Shown piece after piece: positions 37,059 to 47,673 of a stretch of DNA of 64,000 nucleotides. Under the pieces are notes generated by a model. It was not told the DNA's origin, made no database searches, and saw only the letters and a list, made by a program, of their open reading frames with translations. Location: the NCBI RefSeq assembly GCF_900128905.1, contig NZ_FQTV01000017.1, positions 24,739 through 88,738 on the forward strand, given 5' to 3'. The first letter of the stretch is position 1. Each line of letters starts with the position of its first letter. The translations under genes and the position numbers were made by a program. The stretch is from Bacteroides luti. GTDB lineage: Bacteria; Bacteroidota; Bacteroidia; Bacteroidales; Bacteroidaceae.

Positions 37059-37079
37059 TTATCACACTATATAATCAAT

Positions 37080-37109
37080 GCCCCGCTATCTTGATTTAGA
37101 CAGCGGGGC
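37080..37109 (+). terminator. Terminator after trpS
   Basis: 8-bp GC-rich stem GCCCCGCT / AGCGGGGC with a 14-base loop, followed by ATTTTTA, 22 bases after the stop codon. Confidence 0.9.
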
Positions 37110-37233
37110 ATTTTTATGTTTGTACGTTGGCTCAGATAGTCATTATCGCCTTCTACTAGCAATTCATTTTATCCCAAATGCTGCTTCTGCTGTTTCGTCT
37201 GCTATAAACTTTTCTTTCTCCTAACAATCAACT

Positions 37234-37617
37234 TTATCCTTTCCGTTCAAAGGTAGCATCCTTCATCTTTGTCATGAATGATGGTGCCGGACGAAGCAAC
37301 AACCTCCCTACCTTTACATCCGTTACACGAAGCTTATCGGGGTTGGTTACTTTGTTTGAGGTGAGTGACAGCGAAAAAGTTCCTATCTTATCGAGCTTAA
37401 CTGAGTTACCGTTTTTCAGTTCATTAATCAATGTATTGGCAAACTCCTCGAGTACCAGTTTCACATCGCCCGATGTGGCAGTGCATCTGCCGGATATCAT
37501 CGTGCTCAGTTGGTCAATGGTTATCAGTTCCTTGCGTTGAGGAACAGCATAATAGAGTTGTGTTTCTTCTTTCTTACGGGCATCATTGAGGGGCGCCGCC
37601 TTAAATAAAATGCTCAT
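37234..37617 (-). CDS. HU-like DNA-binding domain protein
   Basis: 127 residues. Matches the Bacteroidetes HU-like form: an N-terminal extension (SILFKAAPLNDARKKEET), then LITIDQLSTMISGRCTATSGDVKLVLEEFANTLINEL and SVKLDKIGTFSLSLTS, the HU helical dimer and first arm. The C-terminal GRLLLRPAPSFMTKMKD replaces the DNA-clamping arm of classical HU. Probably a nucleoid or phase-specific DNA-binding protein. Upstream lies the 22-bp array at 37681. Confidence 0.78.
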   Translation of the reverse strand: MSILFKAAPLNDARKKEETQLYYAVPQRKELITIDQLSTMISGRCTATSGDVKLVLEEFANTLINELKNGNSVKLDKIGTFSLSLTSNKVTNPDKLRVTDVKVGRLLLRPAPSFMTKMKDATFERKG

Positions 37618-37680
37618 TCGGGTGATAATTTAAAGTTAGTATAATCGTTTTTATCAATATCCGCCGGGATGTTTCCGGCG

Positions 37681-37768
37681 ACCTGCGCAGGTCGTTTTAA
37701 TAAGCTGCGCAACTCAAAGAAACGACCTGCACAACTCATTTGTGCGAGCTGCGCAGGTCGCTAAAAAT
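37681..37768. repeat. Array of four 22-bp units with palindromic core
   Basis: CTGCRCA recurs at 37683, 37705, 37727 and 37749, an exact 22-bp period; units at 37681-37702, 37703-37724, 37725-37746 and 37747-37768. Unit 1 sits in a perfect 16-bp palindrome CGACCTGCGCAGGTCG (37679-37694), and CGACCTGC (37723-37730) is inverted by GCAGGTCG (37753-37760). Located between the HU-like gene and the NlpC/P60 gene. Same four-unit design as 3216 and 13509. Confidence 0.82.
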
Positions 37769-37796
37769 ATCTGACCGGAAATCTATAAAGATCCCG

Positions 37797-38567
37797 TTAC
37801 TTATATCTTTTTATTAACCGGAGATCGTGTGTGTACTTATTCAGATCTTTGCTGAAGATTCCTTGGTCGTCGAGTTTGTCGATATGCACCGAGCCGGAAC
37901 AATGAATAATATATCCCTTTTCTGCCACCATCCCTACGTGTGATATCTTTCCATCGGCATGATCAAAGAAAGCCAAGTCGCCCGGTTGGGCATCTGAAAG
38001 GAAAGAAACCAGTTCGCCTTGTGTAACCTGGTGACTAGCATTACGAAGAATATGGAGACCATGCATACGCATCACCACTTGTGTAAGTCCGGAACAATCC
38101 ATTCCCATTGCATTCTTGCCGCCCCATAGATAAGGAGTATTCAAGAAACGAAGAGCTGTATCCAGTAATGATTCAGTCAACGGTTGAGCATCGGCAGGAT
38201 TAATGCGAAAACGGTCGTTCTTTACTCTGAATGTTCCGTCTTCCTTATATTCGGGAAGCAGACTACCACCTGTAAGCAACATCTTTTCACCGGTAGTTTC
38301 ACTCACAGCCTGAGAGAAAAGCGTGGTTAAAACTCTTTGCTCTGCCGGTTCGTAAGCATCAAAGTACTCTTTACTAACCTCGGTAAGCATCTTTGTAGTT
38401 ACCCAACCTACATATCCTTCGGCTTTATTGATAATTTTACTCCAGTTGCCCCATGATTCTGTCACGGTGCAAGCTTCTCCAAAAAGGAGTTCAGTCAGCA
38501 TCTCCGAGCATTCATCATGATCTACCCGAAGAGGATTATTGGGAACAAAACAAATAGCGTATTCCAT
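37797..38567 (-). CDS. NlpC/P60 (C40) family peptidase with SH3 domain
   Basis: 256 residues. SH3-like N-terminus (WSKIINKAEGYVGWVTTKM, about 42-60), then the NlpC/P60 fold with Cys158 in MDCSGLT, His210 in SHVGMV and His222 in IIHCSG as catalytic triad. Family members cut D-Glu-gamma-meso-Dap bonds in peptidoglycan stem peptides. No signal peptide is seen, so it may recycle imported peptides in the cytosol. Last gene of the mutL run (20-base gap). Confidence 0.9.
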   Translation of the reverse strand: MEYAICFVPNNPLRVDHDECSEMLTELLFGEACTVTESWGNWSKIINKAEGYVGWVTTKMLTEVSKEYFDAYEPAEQRVLTTLFSQAVSETTGEKMLLTGGSLLPEYKEDGTFRVKNDRFRINPADAQPLTESLLDTALRFLNTPYLWGGKNAMGMDCSGLTQVVMRMHGLHILRNASHQVTQGELVSFLSDAQPGDLAFFDHADGKISHVGMVAEKGYIIHCSGSVHIDKLDDQGIFSKDLNKYTHDLRLIKRYK

Positions 38568-38587
38568 AGATCTTTATTTTAAAATCG

Positions 38588-40441
38588 TTACTTGAAGAGT
38601 TTTTCTATATCCTCTTCTTTAAGTAAAGACAATACAGTTTTTCCGTCGGGAGTATAATTCGGAGTGGCGCATGCAAAAAGAGAATCCACCAGTTTGGTCA
38701 TCTCATCATTTCCAAGAACCTGACCGTAAACAATGGCGGCAGCCTTGGCCAAAGTAAGAGCCAACGTCTCTTGCACCTCTTCTTTCACATCGCAACCTTT
38801 TTCCATTGCCGTGTGCAGCATATTCCTTATTAGCTGAACAGGAGACAAACCTTCAATGCCCGAAGGAACACCGTTAATGGCATAACTTCCTCCTCCCAGA
38901 TTGCTCAGGTCGAAGCCTATAGCGGCAAGATCATCGGAGATTTCCTGCAATACTACCGCCTCCGAAGCCGGAAGCTCTAATATTTCAGGGAAAAGAACCC
39001 CTTGAGAAACTCCCTGGTGATTCTTTATCTGCTGCAGATATTGGTCGAACAAGACTCTGATATGCGCACGGTGCTGATCAATGATCATCAGTCCGGATTT
39101 TACGGAGGTGAGAATAAACCGTCCTTTAAACTGGAACTGAACAGAACTTTTCTCGGCTACCGTCTCATGATCGTACAAGGTAGTCTGTTCGGGTTCTATT
39201 TCATCATCCTGAAAAGCAGGATAATCTATAACCTCAGGCTCATAATCGGGTTCCGATCTCCGCTCTGCTTTTTCAACTCCTCCATAAAGATTCTCCCATT
39301 CCACCTGAGGGCGGGAATAATTGGAAGCCGTTTTCTGGAATGGATTAAAGTTTGGGTTGAAATTCAGCTTTGGCGGCTGAATAGGTGCGGCTGCATTATA
39401 AGCCGGTATATCGGGCATACCTTCTGTATCAAAGTCGATAGAAGGCACTTCATTAAACTTTCCTAGAGATTCTTTTACCGAAGCTGCCAGAATTTGCCAG
39501 ATAGGCACTTCGTTCTCAAACTTAATCTCTGTCTTAGTTGGGTGAATGTTCACATCAATATCAGCAGGATCTACATCGAAATAAAGGAAATAAGAAATCT
39601 GCTCTCCCACCGGAACCAGTTTTTCATACGCTTCCATAACTGCCCTATGGAAGTATGGATGACGCATGTATCTGCCATTAACAAAGAAGTATTGGTGTGC
39701 TCCTTTTTTGCGGGCCGAATCGGGCTTACCTACATAACCGTTTACTTTTATCAGCGAAGTATTAACATCTACATTAAGCAACTGCTGATTCAGCTTTTTG
39801 CCAAATACGTTAATAACGCGCTGGCGAAGAGACGAAACCGGAAGGTGAAACAATTCTACATCATTGCTATGCAGCGTAAATGCCACTTCGGGGTGAACAA
39901 GAACTATACGTTCAAATTCGGACAATATGTTACTTAACTCAGTCTGGTTCGATTTCAGAAATTTGCGACGAGCAGGCACATTAAAGAAAAGGTTCTTCAC
40001 AGAGAAGTTACTTCCCTTGGGGCAGGATATGGTTTCCTGGCGCTCAACCTTTGAACCGGCCACGGAAATAATCGTACCCAATTCTTCATTTTCAAGGCGT
40101 GTTTTGAGGTCCACCTGTGCCACTGCGGCAATAGATGCTAGCGCTTCGCCCCTGAAGCCCATAGTAGTAAGGGCAAACAAATCTGCTGCATCACGAATCT
40201 TGGAAGTAGCATGTCGTTCAAAGGAAATCCGGGCGTCAGTTTCTGACATTCCTTTTCCGTCATCTATCACTTGTATGCAGGTTCTCCCTGCATCAGTAAT
40301 CAATATATGTACTTCCTTTGCACCGGCATCAATAGAATTCTCGACCAGTTCCTTTAAGACTGAAGCAGGGCGCTGAATTACCTCGCCGGCAGCAATCTGG
40401 TTGGCAACTGAATCGGGCAACAAACGAATAATATCACTCAT
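38588..40441 (-). CDS. mutL: DNA mismatch repair protein MutL
   Basis: 617 residues. N-terminal GHKL ATPase: [10 protein letters not shown] (33-42), [16 protein letters not shown]; a long linker (about 330-430); C-terminal dimerisation domain. The endonuclease motifs of nicking MutLs are not intact: DQHxxxE-type motif reads [12 protein letters not shown] (455-466) and the CPHGRP box reads [10 protein letters not shown] (about 594-603). The protein couples MutS recognition to downstream repair; how the strand is nicked is unclear. It lies between the OstA-like gene and NlpC/P60. Confidence 0.96.
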   Translation of the reverse strand: MSDIIRLLPDSVANQIAAGEVIQRPASVLKELVENSIDAGAKEVHILITDAGRTCIQVIDDGKGMSETDARISFERHATSKIRDAADLFALTTMGFRGEALASIAAVAQVDLKTRLENEELGTIISVAGSKVERQETISCPKGSNFSVKNLFFNVPARRKFLKSNQTELSNILSEFERIVLVHPEVAFTLHSNDVELFHLPVSSLRQRVINVFGKKLNQQLLNVDVNTSLIKVNGYVGKPDSARKKGAHQYFFVNGRYMRHPYFHRAVMEAYEKLVPVGEQISYFLYFDVDPADIDVNIHPTKTEIKFENEVPIWQILAASVKESLGKFNEVPSIDFDTEGMPDIPAYNAAAPIQPPKLNFNPNFNPFQKTASNYSRPQVEWENLYGGVEKAERRSEPDYEPEVIDYPAFQDDEIEPEQTTLYDHETVAEKSSVQFQFKGRFILTSVKSGLMIIDQHRAHIRVLFDQYLQQIKNHQGVSQGVLFPEILELPASEAVVLQEISDDLAAIGFDLSNLGGGSYAINGVPSGIEGLSPVQLIRNMLHTAMEKGCDVKEEVQETLALTLAKAAAIVYGQVLGNDEMTKLVDSLFACATPNYTPDGKTVLSLLKEEDIEKLFK

Positions 40442-40469
40442 AACAATCTTTCAAATAATTACATGGAAC

Positions 40470-42134
40470 TTACTGTTTTACTATTCCATGGTTAGGCAAA
40501 GGTATTGATTTTCTTCCTTTCTTCTTCAATTCCTGCCCGGCTTTTTTGCCTCGCCATTCATAGATGTCATCTTTATTGAGTGGCCGGATAAAGTCGAACC
40601 AACCGAAGTTTGTCAATCGCATTTTGTCTTGTGGAATCATTAACATAGGGTAAAGGGTACCGTTGGACTTAGGACTCATTACCATTTTCTCCATCTTCTT
40701 CTTTTTAAGATAAATATTTAGCAAACTGGTCTCCGACACATTCATCCCCATCATTGTACTATCTTTTTCTTCCGGATAATATACCAGTCGCACATTTCCA
40801 ATTACATCTACTTTATGTAGCTCTCCGTTCAGAAAGTAAGCCTTGATATCTTTACCGGTTACCTGATTATAATGAATGGAGTCTTTCTTTTCTACGCTCA
40901 ATGCCTGGTTTACAATATGTGCCCAGTCTATTGTGCTGTCGTTCATATAAATCCTTATCTCTTCACCCAGTAACTGGTTATTTTCATTCCAAAGAATAGG
41001 ATCTTTGTACATTGTAAGGCAGGAATCTTTTGAAGTAAAGAACAATGAATCGCAAACTCCCTGAATATCTTTCCGGAAAATACGCACTTTATTGAAAGCT
41101 CTCACCTCTCTGTACATTGAATCGGTTTTAATATTGAAAGTATTCAGCTTAAGCGTATCTCCATGAACAAATAAACTATCTCCCTGCGAGTAGTCAACTG
41201 CCAACGCTCGCTTTGTAGCAACGGCATTTCCTTTTATCTCATCGTAAAAACAATAGTCCCCTTTAAGGAAGTTCTTATTTACGGAGTCGGACATAAACAC
41301 ATTATTGAAAGCCTCACCATAACCCTTCTTGCGGTCATAGTAAATACTGTCGCCAATTAATCTTTTACCATCTTCATTGGTCAGCACAGAGCGATCCACC
41401 AATTGAGCCTGATCGGCACGCGTATTATAGTATCCTCGTTTGGATACAATATGATTTTTATCACTATCTATCTTTGAAGGACCAACAATATGAGCAATCC
41501 CAGTAGCCGAATTATACTTTAAAGTATCTGTCTTTAGCGTAAAACGTGGATTCACCAGCTTTACATCAAAGTTGAATACTGCATTCTTTGTTGAAGGACT
41601 ATATTCTCCCCAGTCGGAAGTAAGTACATTTTCCTTATCCAGCATGGTTCCACCTTCAAAATAATAAGCTTTGTCGAGCACACGGTCGTAGTCGAGACTA
41701 TCTGTGAGCAAAGTTGTTCCGCGGTTCACCAGCTTAACATTTTCGCGAAGATTGGCTAGTTCTTTGAAACCATCATATTTCAGATAATTACCATAAACGA
41801 ACAAGGTATCTCCCTGCTCCATATGAACCTTACCAAAAGCCTCAAAGGAATTAGTTTTTTCATTAAGGAACGCACTATCACAGTACATATACATACCTTT
41901 ATGCCTCAACTTTACATTTCCTTGCAGCACAGTAATGTCCGGCCTTAGTAATTGGTTCCCCATGGTTTCATCCGAGTTAAGGATATAAACCATATCTTTC
42001 TTAGTTTTCTGCTTTTTATTTTTATTAGCAGGTTTGTTTCCAGCTATCAAACAAACACCAAACAGGCACAGAACACCCATTAGTAGTATTCTGTGCCTGC
42101 TTATTGAATATCTTCTTATATTATTCTTCAGCAT
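40470..42134 (-). CDS. OstA/LptA-like LPS transport protein
   Basis: 554 residues. Hydrophobic N-terminal segment (about 14-32) then repeated OstA-type beta-jellyroll strands (ITVLQGNVKLRHKGMYMYCDSAFL, GNYLKYDGFKELANLRENVKLV, KNHIVSKRGYYNTRADQ). The OstA/LptA fold forms the periplasmic bridge for lipopolysaccharide; this Bacteroidetes version is longer than E. coli LptA (185). Next to SurA-like and parvulin chaperones, which suggests coordinated outer-membrane assembly. Exact role among Lpt proteins is not proven. Confidence 0.8.
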   Translation of the reverse strand: MLKNNIRRYSISRHRILLMGVLCLFGVCLIAGNKPANKNKKQKTKKDMVYILNSDETMGNQLLRPDITVLQGNVKLRHKGMYMYCDSAFLNEKTNSFEAFGKVHMEQGDTLFVYGNYLKYDGFKELANLRENVKLVNRGTTLLTDSLDYDRVLDKAYYFEGGTMLDKENVLTSDWGEYSPSTKNAVFNFDVKLVNPRFTLKTDTLKYNSATGIAHIVGPSKIDSDKNHIVSKRGYYNTRADQAQLVDRSVLTNEDGKRLIGDSIYYDRKKGYGEAFNNVFMSDSVNKNFLKGDYCFYDEIKGNAVATKRALAVDYSQGDSLFVHGDTLKLNTFNIKTDSMYREVRAFNKVRIFRKDIQGVCDSLFFTSKDSCLTMYKDPILWNENNQLLGEEIRIYMNDSTIDWAHIVNQALSVEKKDSIHYNQVTGKDIKAYFLNGELHKVDVIGNVRLVYYPEEKDSTMMGMNVSETSLLNIYLKKKKMEKMVMSPKSNGTLYPMLMIPQDKMRLTNFGWFDFIRPLNKDDIYEWRGKKAGQELKKKGRKSIPLPNHGIVKQ

Positions 42135-42156
42135 ATTTAATTGTGCTTCATTTTAT

Positions 42157-43527
42157 TTACTTTACCCAACCCGGATACTTAAAGTCGCATTTTTTCCATC
42201 CTTCATTGATACGAACATATGTCTTTTTCTGCTTATCTTTAATCCATTGATCAAGTTTCTGCGCTCTGATTTTACTAAGAACAAGTTCTTTCAGGTTCTG
42301 ATAGTCATCTGTAATGGTTGCTTTATGACCATCTATTCTTGATTTTAGTTTAACTACTGCACAAACTTGTTTTCCTTTATCATTTACCATGGTAAATGCT
42401 TTAGAAATTTCTCCGATATTAAGCTTATCAACAGCTTTTGCAACTTCTTGTGGCAACTGATCCATTTCAAATTTAGAAGTACTGGTTCTTGAATTTGCCA
42501 TAAGACCATTGTTATTACGAGTTTCCTTATCGTGAGAAATAACTGAAGCTGCCTGATCGAAGGTGAACTTATTGCTACGGATATCATTTGCAACTGAGTC
42601 CAAACGGCCCATTGCTGCTTGCAAATCTTTGTCAGACACTCTTGGCTTCAAGAGAATATGACGGCAATTAATACGGTCACCACGTTTTTCTATCAGCTGA
42701 ATAATATGGAAACCATATTCTGTTTCTACAATCTTTGATACTTTTTTAGGATCGCTCAGGTTAAACGCTACGGCAGCAAATTCAGGTAACAATTCTCCTT
42801 TTCCCATGAATCCCAGTTCACCACCTCGGCGTGCACTTCCCGGGTCTTCGGAATAAAGAATGGCTAGAGAAGAGAAAGGCGTATCTCCCGAAGTAACACG
42901 ATCTGAATATTCACGCAGTCGTTTCTTTACATCATCAATTTCGGCAATCGGAATCTTTGGTTGCTGGGTAATAATCTGAACTTCAACCTGCGTTGGAATA
43001 AACGGAACACTGTCCTGAGGCAGTTCTTTGAAGTACTTTCTTACTTCAGCAGGAGTAATCTTTATATCGCCCACCAGCTTCTTCTGCATTCTTTCCACTG
43101 TCAGTTTCTCGCGAGCACTCTCACGCATCGTTTCTCTGATCTGGGTGTAGGTCTTGTTGAAGTATTCCTCCATCTTCTCCTTAGAACCGATCTGACGAAT
43201 GATATTGTTAATCTGCCACTCTACTTGTTGCATAACTTCCGAGTCGGTAACTTCAACACTATCGATAGCAGCCTGATGAAGATAAAGCTTCTGGATGGCT
43301 ATTTGCTCCGGAATAACACAATAGGGATCACCTTCAAACTTGACTCCATTATACTGTGCGTTCAGACGTTCTTCTTCAACATCCGATTTTAAAATGGCTT
43401 CATCACCTACAATCCATACTACTTCGTCAATTACATTGTCTTGAGCATACACTTTAATTTGAGAAGTGCACAAGACGAAGAGTAATACCAGCGTTTTAAA
43501 GTTCACTAACTTTTTCATTCTTTTCAT
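42157..43527 (-). CDS. SurA-like periplasmic peptidyl-prolyl isomerase
   Basis: 456 residues, signal peptide ending near residue 28 (KVYAQ/D). N-terminal SurA-like helical chaperone domain (about 30-170), first parvulin domain around 175-275 (ARRGGELGFMGKGELLPEFAAVAFNL, EYGFHIIQLIEKRGD) and a second, less conserved region at about 285-385. Chaperone for outer-membrane barrels. Second of the two isomerases in the cluster; 22 bases before the OstA-like gene. Confidence 0.88.
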   Translation of the reverse strand: MKRMKKLVNFKTLVLLFVLCTSQIKVYAQDNVIDEVVWIVGDEAILKSDVEEERLNAQYNGVKFEGDPYCVIPEQIAIQKLYLHQAAIDSVEVTDSEVMQQVEWQINNIIRQIGSKEKMEEYFNKTYTQIRETMRESAREKLTVERMQKKLVGDIKITPAEVRKYFKELPQDSVPFIPTQVEVQIITQQPKIPIAEIDDVKKRLREYSDRVTSGDTPFSSLAILYSEDPGSARRGGELGFMGKGELLPEFAAVAFNLSDPKKVSKIVETEYGFHIIQLIEKRGDRINCRHILLKPRVSDKDLQAAMGRLDSVANDIRSNKFTFDQAASVISHDKETRNNNGLMANSRTSTSKFEMDQLPQEVAKAVDKLNIGEISKAFTMVNDKGKQVCAVVKLKSRIDGHKATITDDYQNLKELVLSKIRAQKLDQWIKDKQKKTYVRINEGWKKCDFKYPGWVK

Positions 43528-43749
43528 TTAATATTTTATTCCTTTCTCTACTGCACTCATATAATACTCGCTTATAGTAACACAAGAGAGCAACAGAGTT
43601 TAGTACTCTTTGTTTAACGTATTTGTTTTGTTGCCAAATAAATTTCAAGACCGGTTGATTTTAAAAAACAAATGAAAAACAACGCCCAAAATCTCGTAAA
43701 AACTTATTAGATACAATCTAAGGCGAAGATAGTGTAATAATCAATTCGT

Positions 43750-45672
43750 TCAATGATTATTAACTGTTTTTAAAATCTGTTGGTTAATTTCAACCTTATA
43801 TTTTCCTTTTAATTCTTTAATCCAATCTGCTTCCAGGTAATTTTGATAGTCGGCAGTTACAGGTCCGCGAACATCTTTGTAACTTTCAGGGCCATTCTTC
43901 AACATTTTACCGATAACAATTGTCACAGGATAGTCTTTAAGCGGTTCAACATTATCTCCCTTAAACTTTTCTTTATCAACATATTTATTATCTCCCTTGG
44001 CAAAAAGGCCTTTTTCTACCTTAACTACCGAAACCGAATCATTATTAAGAGTTTTACGAATAACGTTAACCCAATCTTCCTCCGGATTCTTTTTAGTCAG
44101 CTTCTTTACAGCCTTAGCTGTTTTTTTATCTTTGCAGTGTACAATCACTCCTTTGAAACGAGGAGAAGTCCACTTATAGTTTGCTTTGTTTTCTTCAAAG
44201 AAAGTAGCCAGGCCACTTTCATCTTTGGAAGCTTTATCCCAAACCCGGCGATTGCTTACATCGAACAACAGAATTCCATCCCGGTACTCTTGCATTAAAT
44301 GACCAAAATCGGGATATTTTTGTTCTAGGCGACTATCTTCATAATCCAAAATAGAATTAAGAGTATACTCTTTTAATAGTTTTTCCGCACTTCCTTGTCG
44401 GTTCTTTGCCCAATTTACAAGACCTTGCACCGGGTAGTTTGTACCATTCAAGACAAAAAGATCTCCCGAAAGCTTCATCGCATTGGCAGAAGTGAGTGAA
44501 TCTTTTCCTGCCTGTATATTTTTCATCAGGTTCTTAACAGCATTAACTCCATTATCATCGTACACGAAATGATATTCGGTTTTCAGTCTTTCAACAAGAG
44601 CCTCAACGCCTTTGCCGCCTCTACCTTGTCGGTTCATACGACGAATAATTTCATCTTTCTTTTCTTCAAACGGCTCGATATCCTTACGGTCTATCAGTTT
44701 CACAATGTGCATACCACTTGGTGAACGGAATGGCTTTGATATTTCATTTTTCTCTAATGAAAAAACGGTATTCTCGAACTCCTTCACGGTTTGGCGGAAA
44801 CCAATCCAGGGCAGTTCACCGCCACGTTGCGCAGTAGATTTATCGTCCGAGCACTTTTTAGCAAGTTCTTCAAAATTTGCTCCTTGCTGCAGTGCGCCAT
44901 AAATAGAATCTATCTGTGCCATCACCTTCTTTTCCTGCTCTTTCGTTACATTTTGCGGAAGGAACTTAAAGATATGTGCAACCAGCACTTTGCCCATATC
45001 AGGGCGGCGGTTAGTAGTTTTAATAATATGATAGCCAAATTCTGTTCGGACTGGTTTACTGATCTCTCCATTTCTTAATGAATAAGCAGCATCTTCAAAA
45101 GGAGCAACCATTTGCAATGCAGTGAAATACCCCAGATTTCCTCCGTTCTGCTTTACTGACGGATCTTCTGAAACCTCACGAGCTACTTTTTCAAAGTCCT
45201 CACCATTCAGGATTCGCTGTCGGGCGCGCTCTGCTTTGCGGTAGGCTGCAAGAGTATCTTCGGGAGTTGCATCGGGTTTACAACGAATTAATATATGCGA
45301 AGCTTCTACATTTTCTTTTAATCTCTCATAGATAACTCGGGCATTTGCTTCATCAATCGATTCGTCGGTAAGATAAGATTTTGCCAACTGCTGACGATAT
45401 CCAAGGAATTCATCACGAAAAGCTCTTGTTGTATCTACTCCTTCACCCTCAGCAGCAGCAACCTTCAACTTGAAGTTTACAAATAAATCGACATACTCAT
45501 CTAAAGACTTTTTGTCCAATTCATTGTTTGAATTATTTTTGTTATAAATGTATTCGAATTCTGATCGTGTTATATCTTTGTTGTTTATCCTCATCAGAAT
45601 TTGATCTTTTTGCTGAGAAAAAGCACAAGTACTAAGAGTTAAACCTACAAATAAAATAATCTCTTTTTTCAT
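43750..45672 (-). CDS. Large parvulin-type peptidyl-prolyl isomerase, two rotamase domains
   Basis: 640 residues, signal peptide ending near residue 19 (AFSQ/Q). Two parvulin domains in tandem: about 120-215 (EASHILIRC, KQNGGNLGYFTALQMVAPFEDAAYSL, EFGYHIIKT) and about 225-320 (AQRGGELPWIGFRQTVKEFE, PSGMHIVKLIDRK). The C-terminal 300 residues are a Bacteroidetes-type extension of unknown structure. Periplasmic chaperone/isomerase. First gene of the run PPIase-SurA-like-OstA-like-mutL-NlpC/P60; a 222-base gap separates it from the next gene. Confidence 0.88.
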   Translation of the reverse strand: MKKEIILFVGLTLSTCAFSQQKDQILMRINNKDITRSEFEYIYNKNNSNNELDKKSLDEYVDLFVNFKLKVAAAEGEGVDTTRAFRDEFLGYRQQLAKSYLTDESIDEANARVIYERLKENVEASHILIRCKPDATPEDTLAAYRKAERARQRILNGEDFEKVAREVSEDPSVKQNGGNLGYFTALQMVAPFEDAAYSLRNGEISKPVRTEFGYHIIKTTNRRPDMGKVLVAHIFKFLPQNVTKEQEKKVMAQIDSIYGALQQGANFEELAKKCSDDKSTAQRGGELPWIGFRQTVKEFENTVFSLEKNEISKPFRSPSGMHIVKLIDRKDIEPFEEKKDEIIRRMNRQGRGGKGVEALVERLKTEYHFVYDDNGVNAVKNLMKNIQAGKDSLTSANAMKLSGDLFVLNGTNYPVQGLVNWAKNRQGSAEKLLKEYTLNSILDYEDSRLEQKYPDFGHLMQEYRDGILLFDVSNRRVWDKASKDESGLATFFEENKANYKWTSPRFKGVIVHCKDKKTAKAVKKLTKKNPEEDWVNVIRKTLNNDSVSVVKVEKGLFAKGDNKYVDKEKFKGDNVEPLKDYPVTIVIGKMLKNGPESYKDVRGPVTADYQNYLEADWIKELKGKYKVEINQQILKTVNNH

Positions 45673-45946
45673 TATTGGTGTTTCATTAGATATATATAAA
45701 AATCAGATTGGCATAACAATCAATAATTCAACGGCGAAAATACGCAAAAATTGCATATTCTATTATGAAATTCATTTGTTTTTATCGTCAGTAGAGAAAA
45801 TAACCAATCAATAAACAATAGAAATCTTCTGTGAGAAAATAAAAGGTTGACGTTAAAAAGGTATCATTTAAACAAAGGAATGGGAACAAGCCACGATATT
45901 ATTCTTTTCCTGATAGAGCAATAGCACAGGCTTTGATTAAATAAAG
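45673..45946. other. Intergenic region upstream of the parvulin gene
   Basis: About 270 bases, AT-rich, between the parvulin gene start and the guaB terminator. I see no gene and no clear promoter. Confidence 0.5.
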
Positions 45947-45981
45947 AAGGGGAACTACCTCTGTTTGAAGTTATTCCCCTT
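45947..45981 (-). terminator. Terminator after guaB
   Basis: 8-bp stem AAGGGGAA / TTCCCCTT around a 19-base loop, 26 bases beyond the guaB stop. On the minus strand it is followed by CTTTATTT. Confidence 0.7.
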
Positions 45982-46006
45982 TATCTTTATGCTGATTATT
46001 ATCTGC

Positions 46007-47500
<1,494 letters not shown>

Positions 47501-47579
47501 TTATTGCGTGCAAATATACAAAGAATTCTTTTTTCAGTAAGAGTATTATCCCATTTTTTTTGAATAATTATAAAAAGAA

Positions 47580-47655
47580 AAGGCGCAGAATATACAAACT
47601 TAATCAGATTAATTAGAAATTATAATCTAATAACAATTTGTATAGCCTACGCCTT
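47580..47655 (-). terminator. Long imperfect hairpin after recQ
   Basis: AAGGCG at 47580-47585 pairs with CGCCTT at 47650-47655 and the stem continues with ATACAAA/TTTGTAT (about 47592-47599 with 47637-47643). On the minus strand it ends near TTTTCTTTTT. Long loop, so weaker than the others. Confidence 0.6.
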
Positions 47656-47673
47656 AAAAGAAAATTCCTTCTG

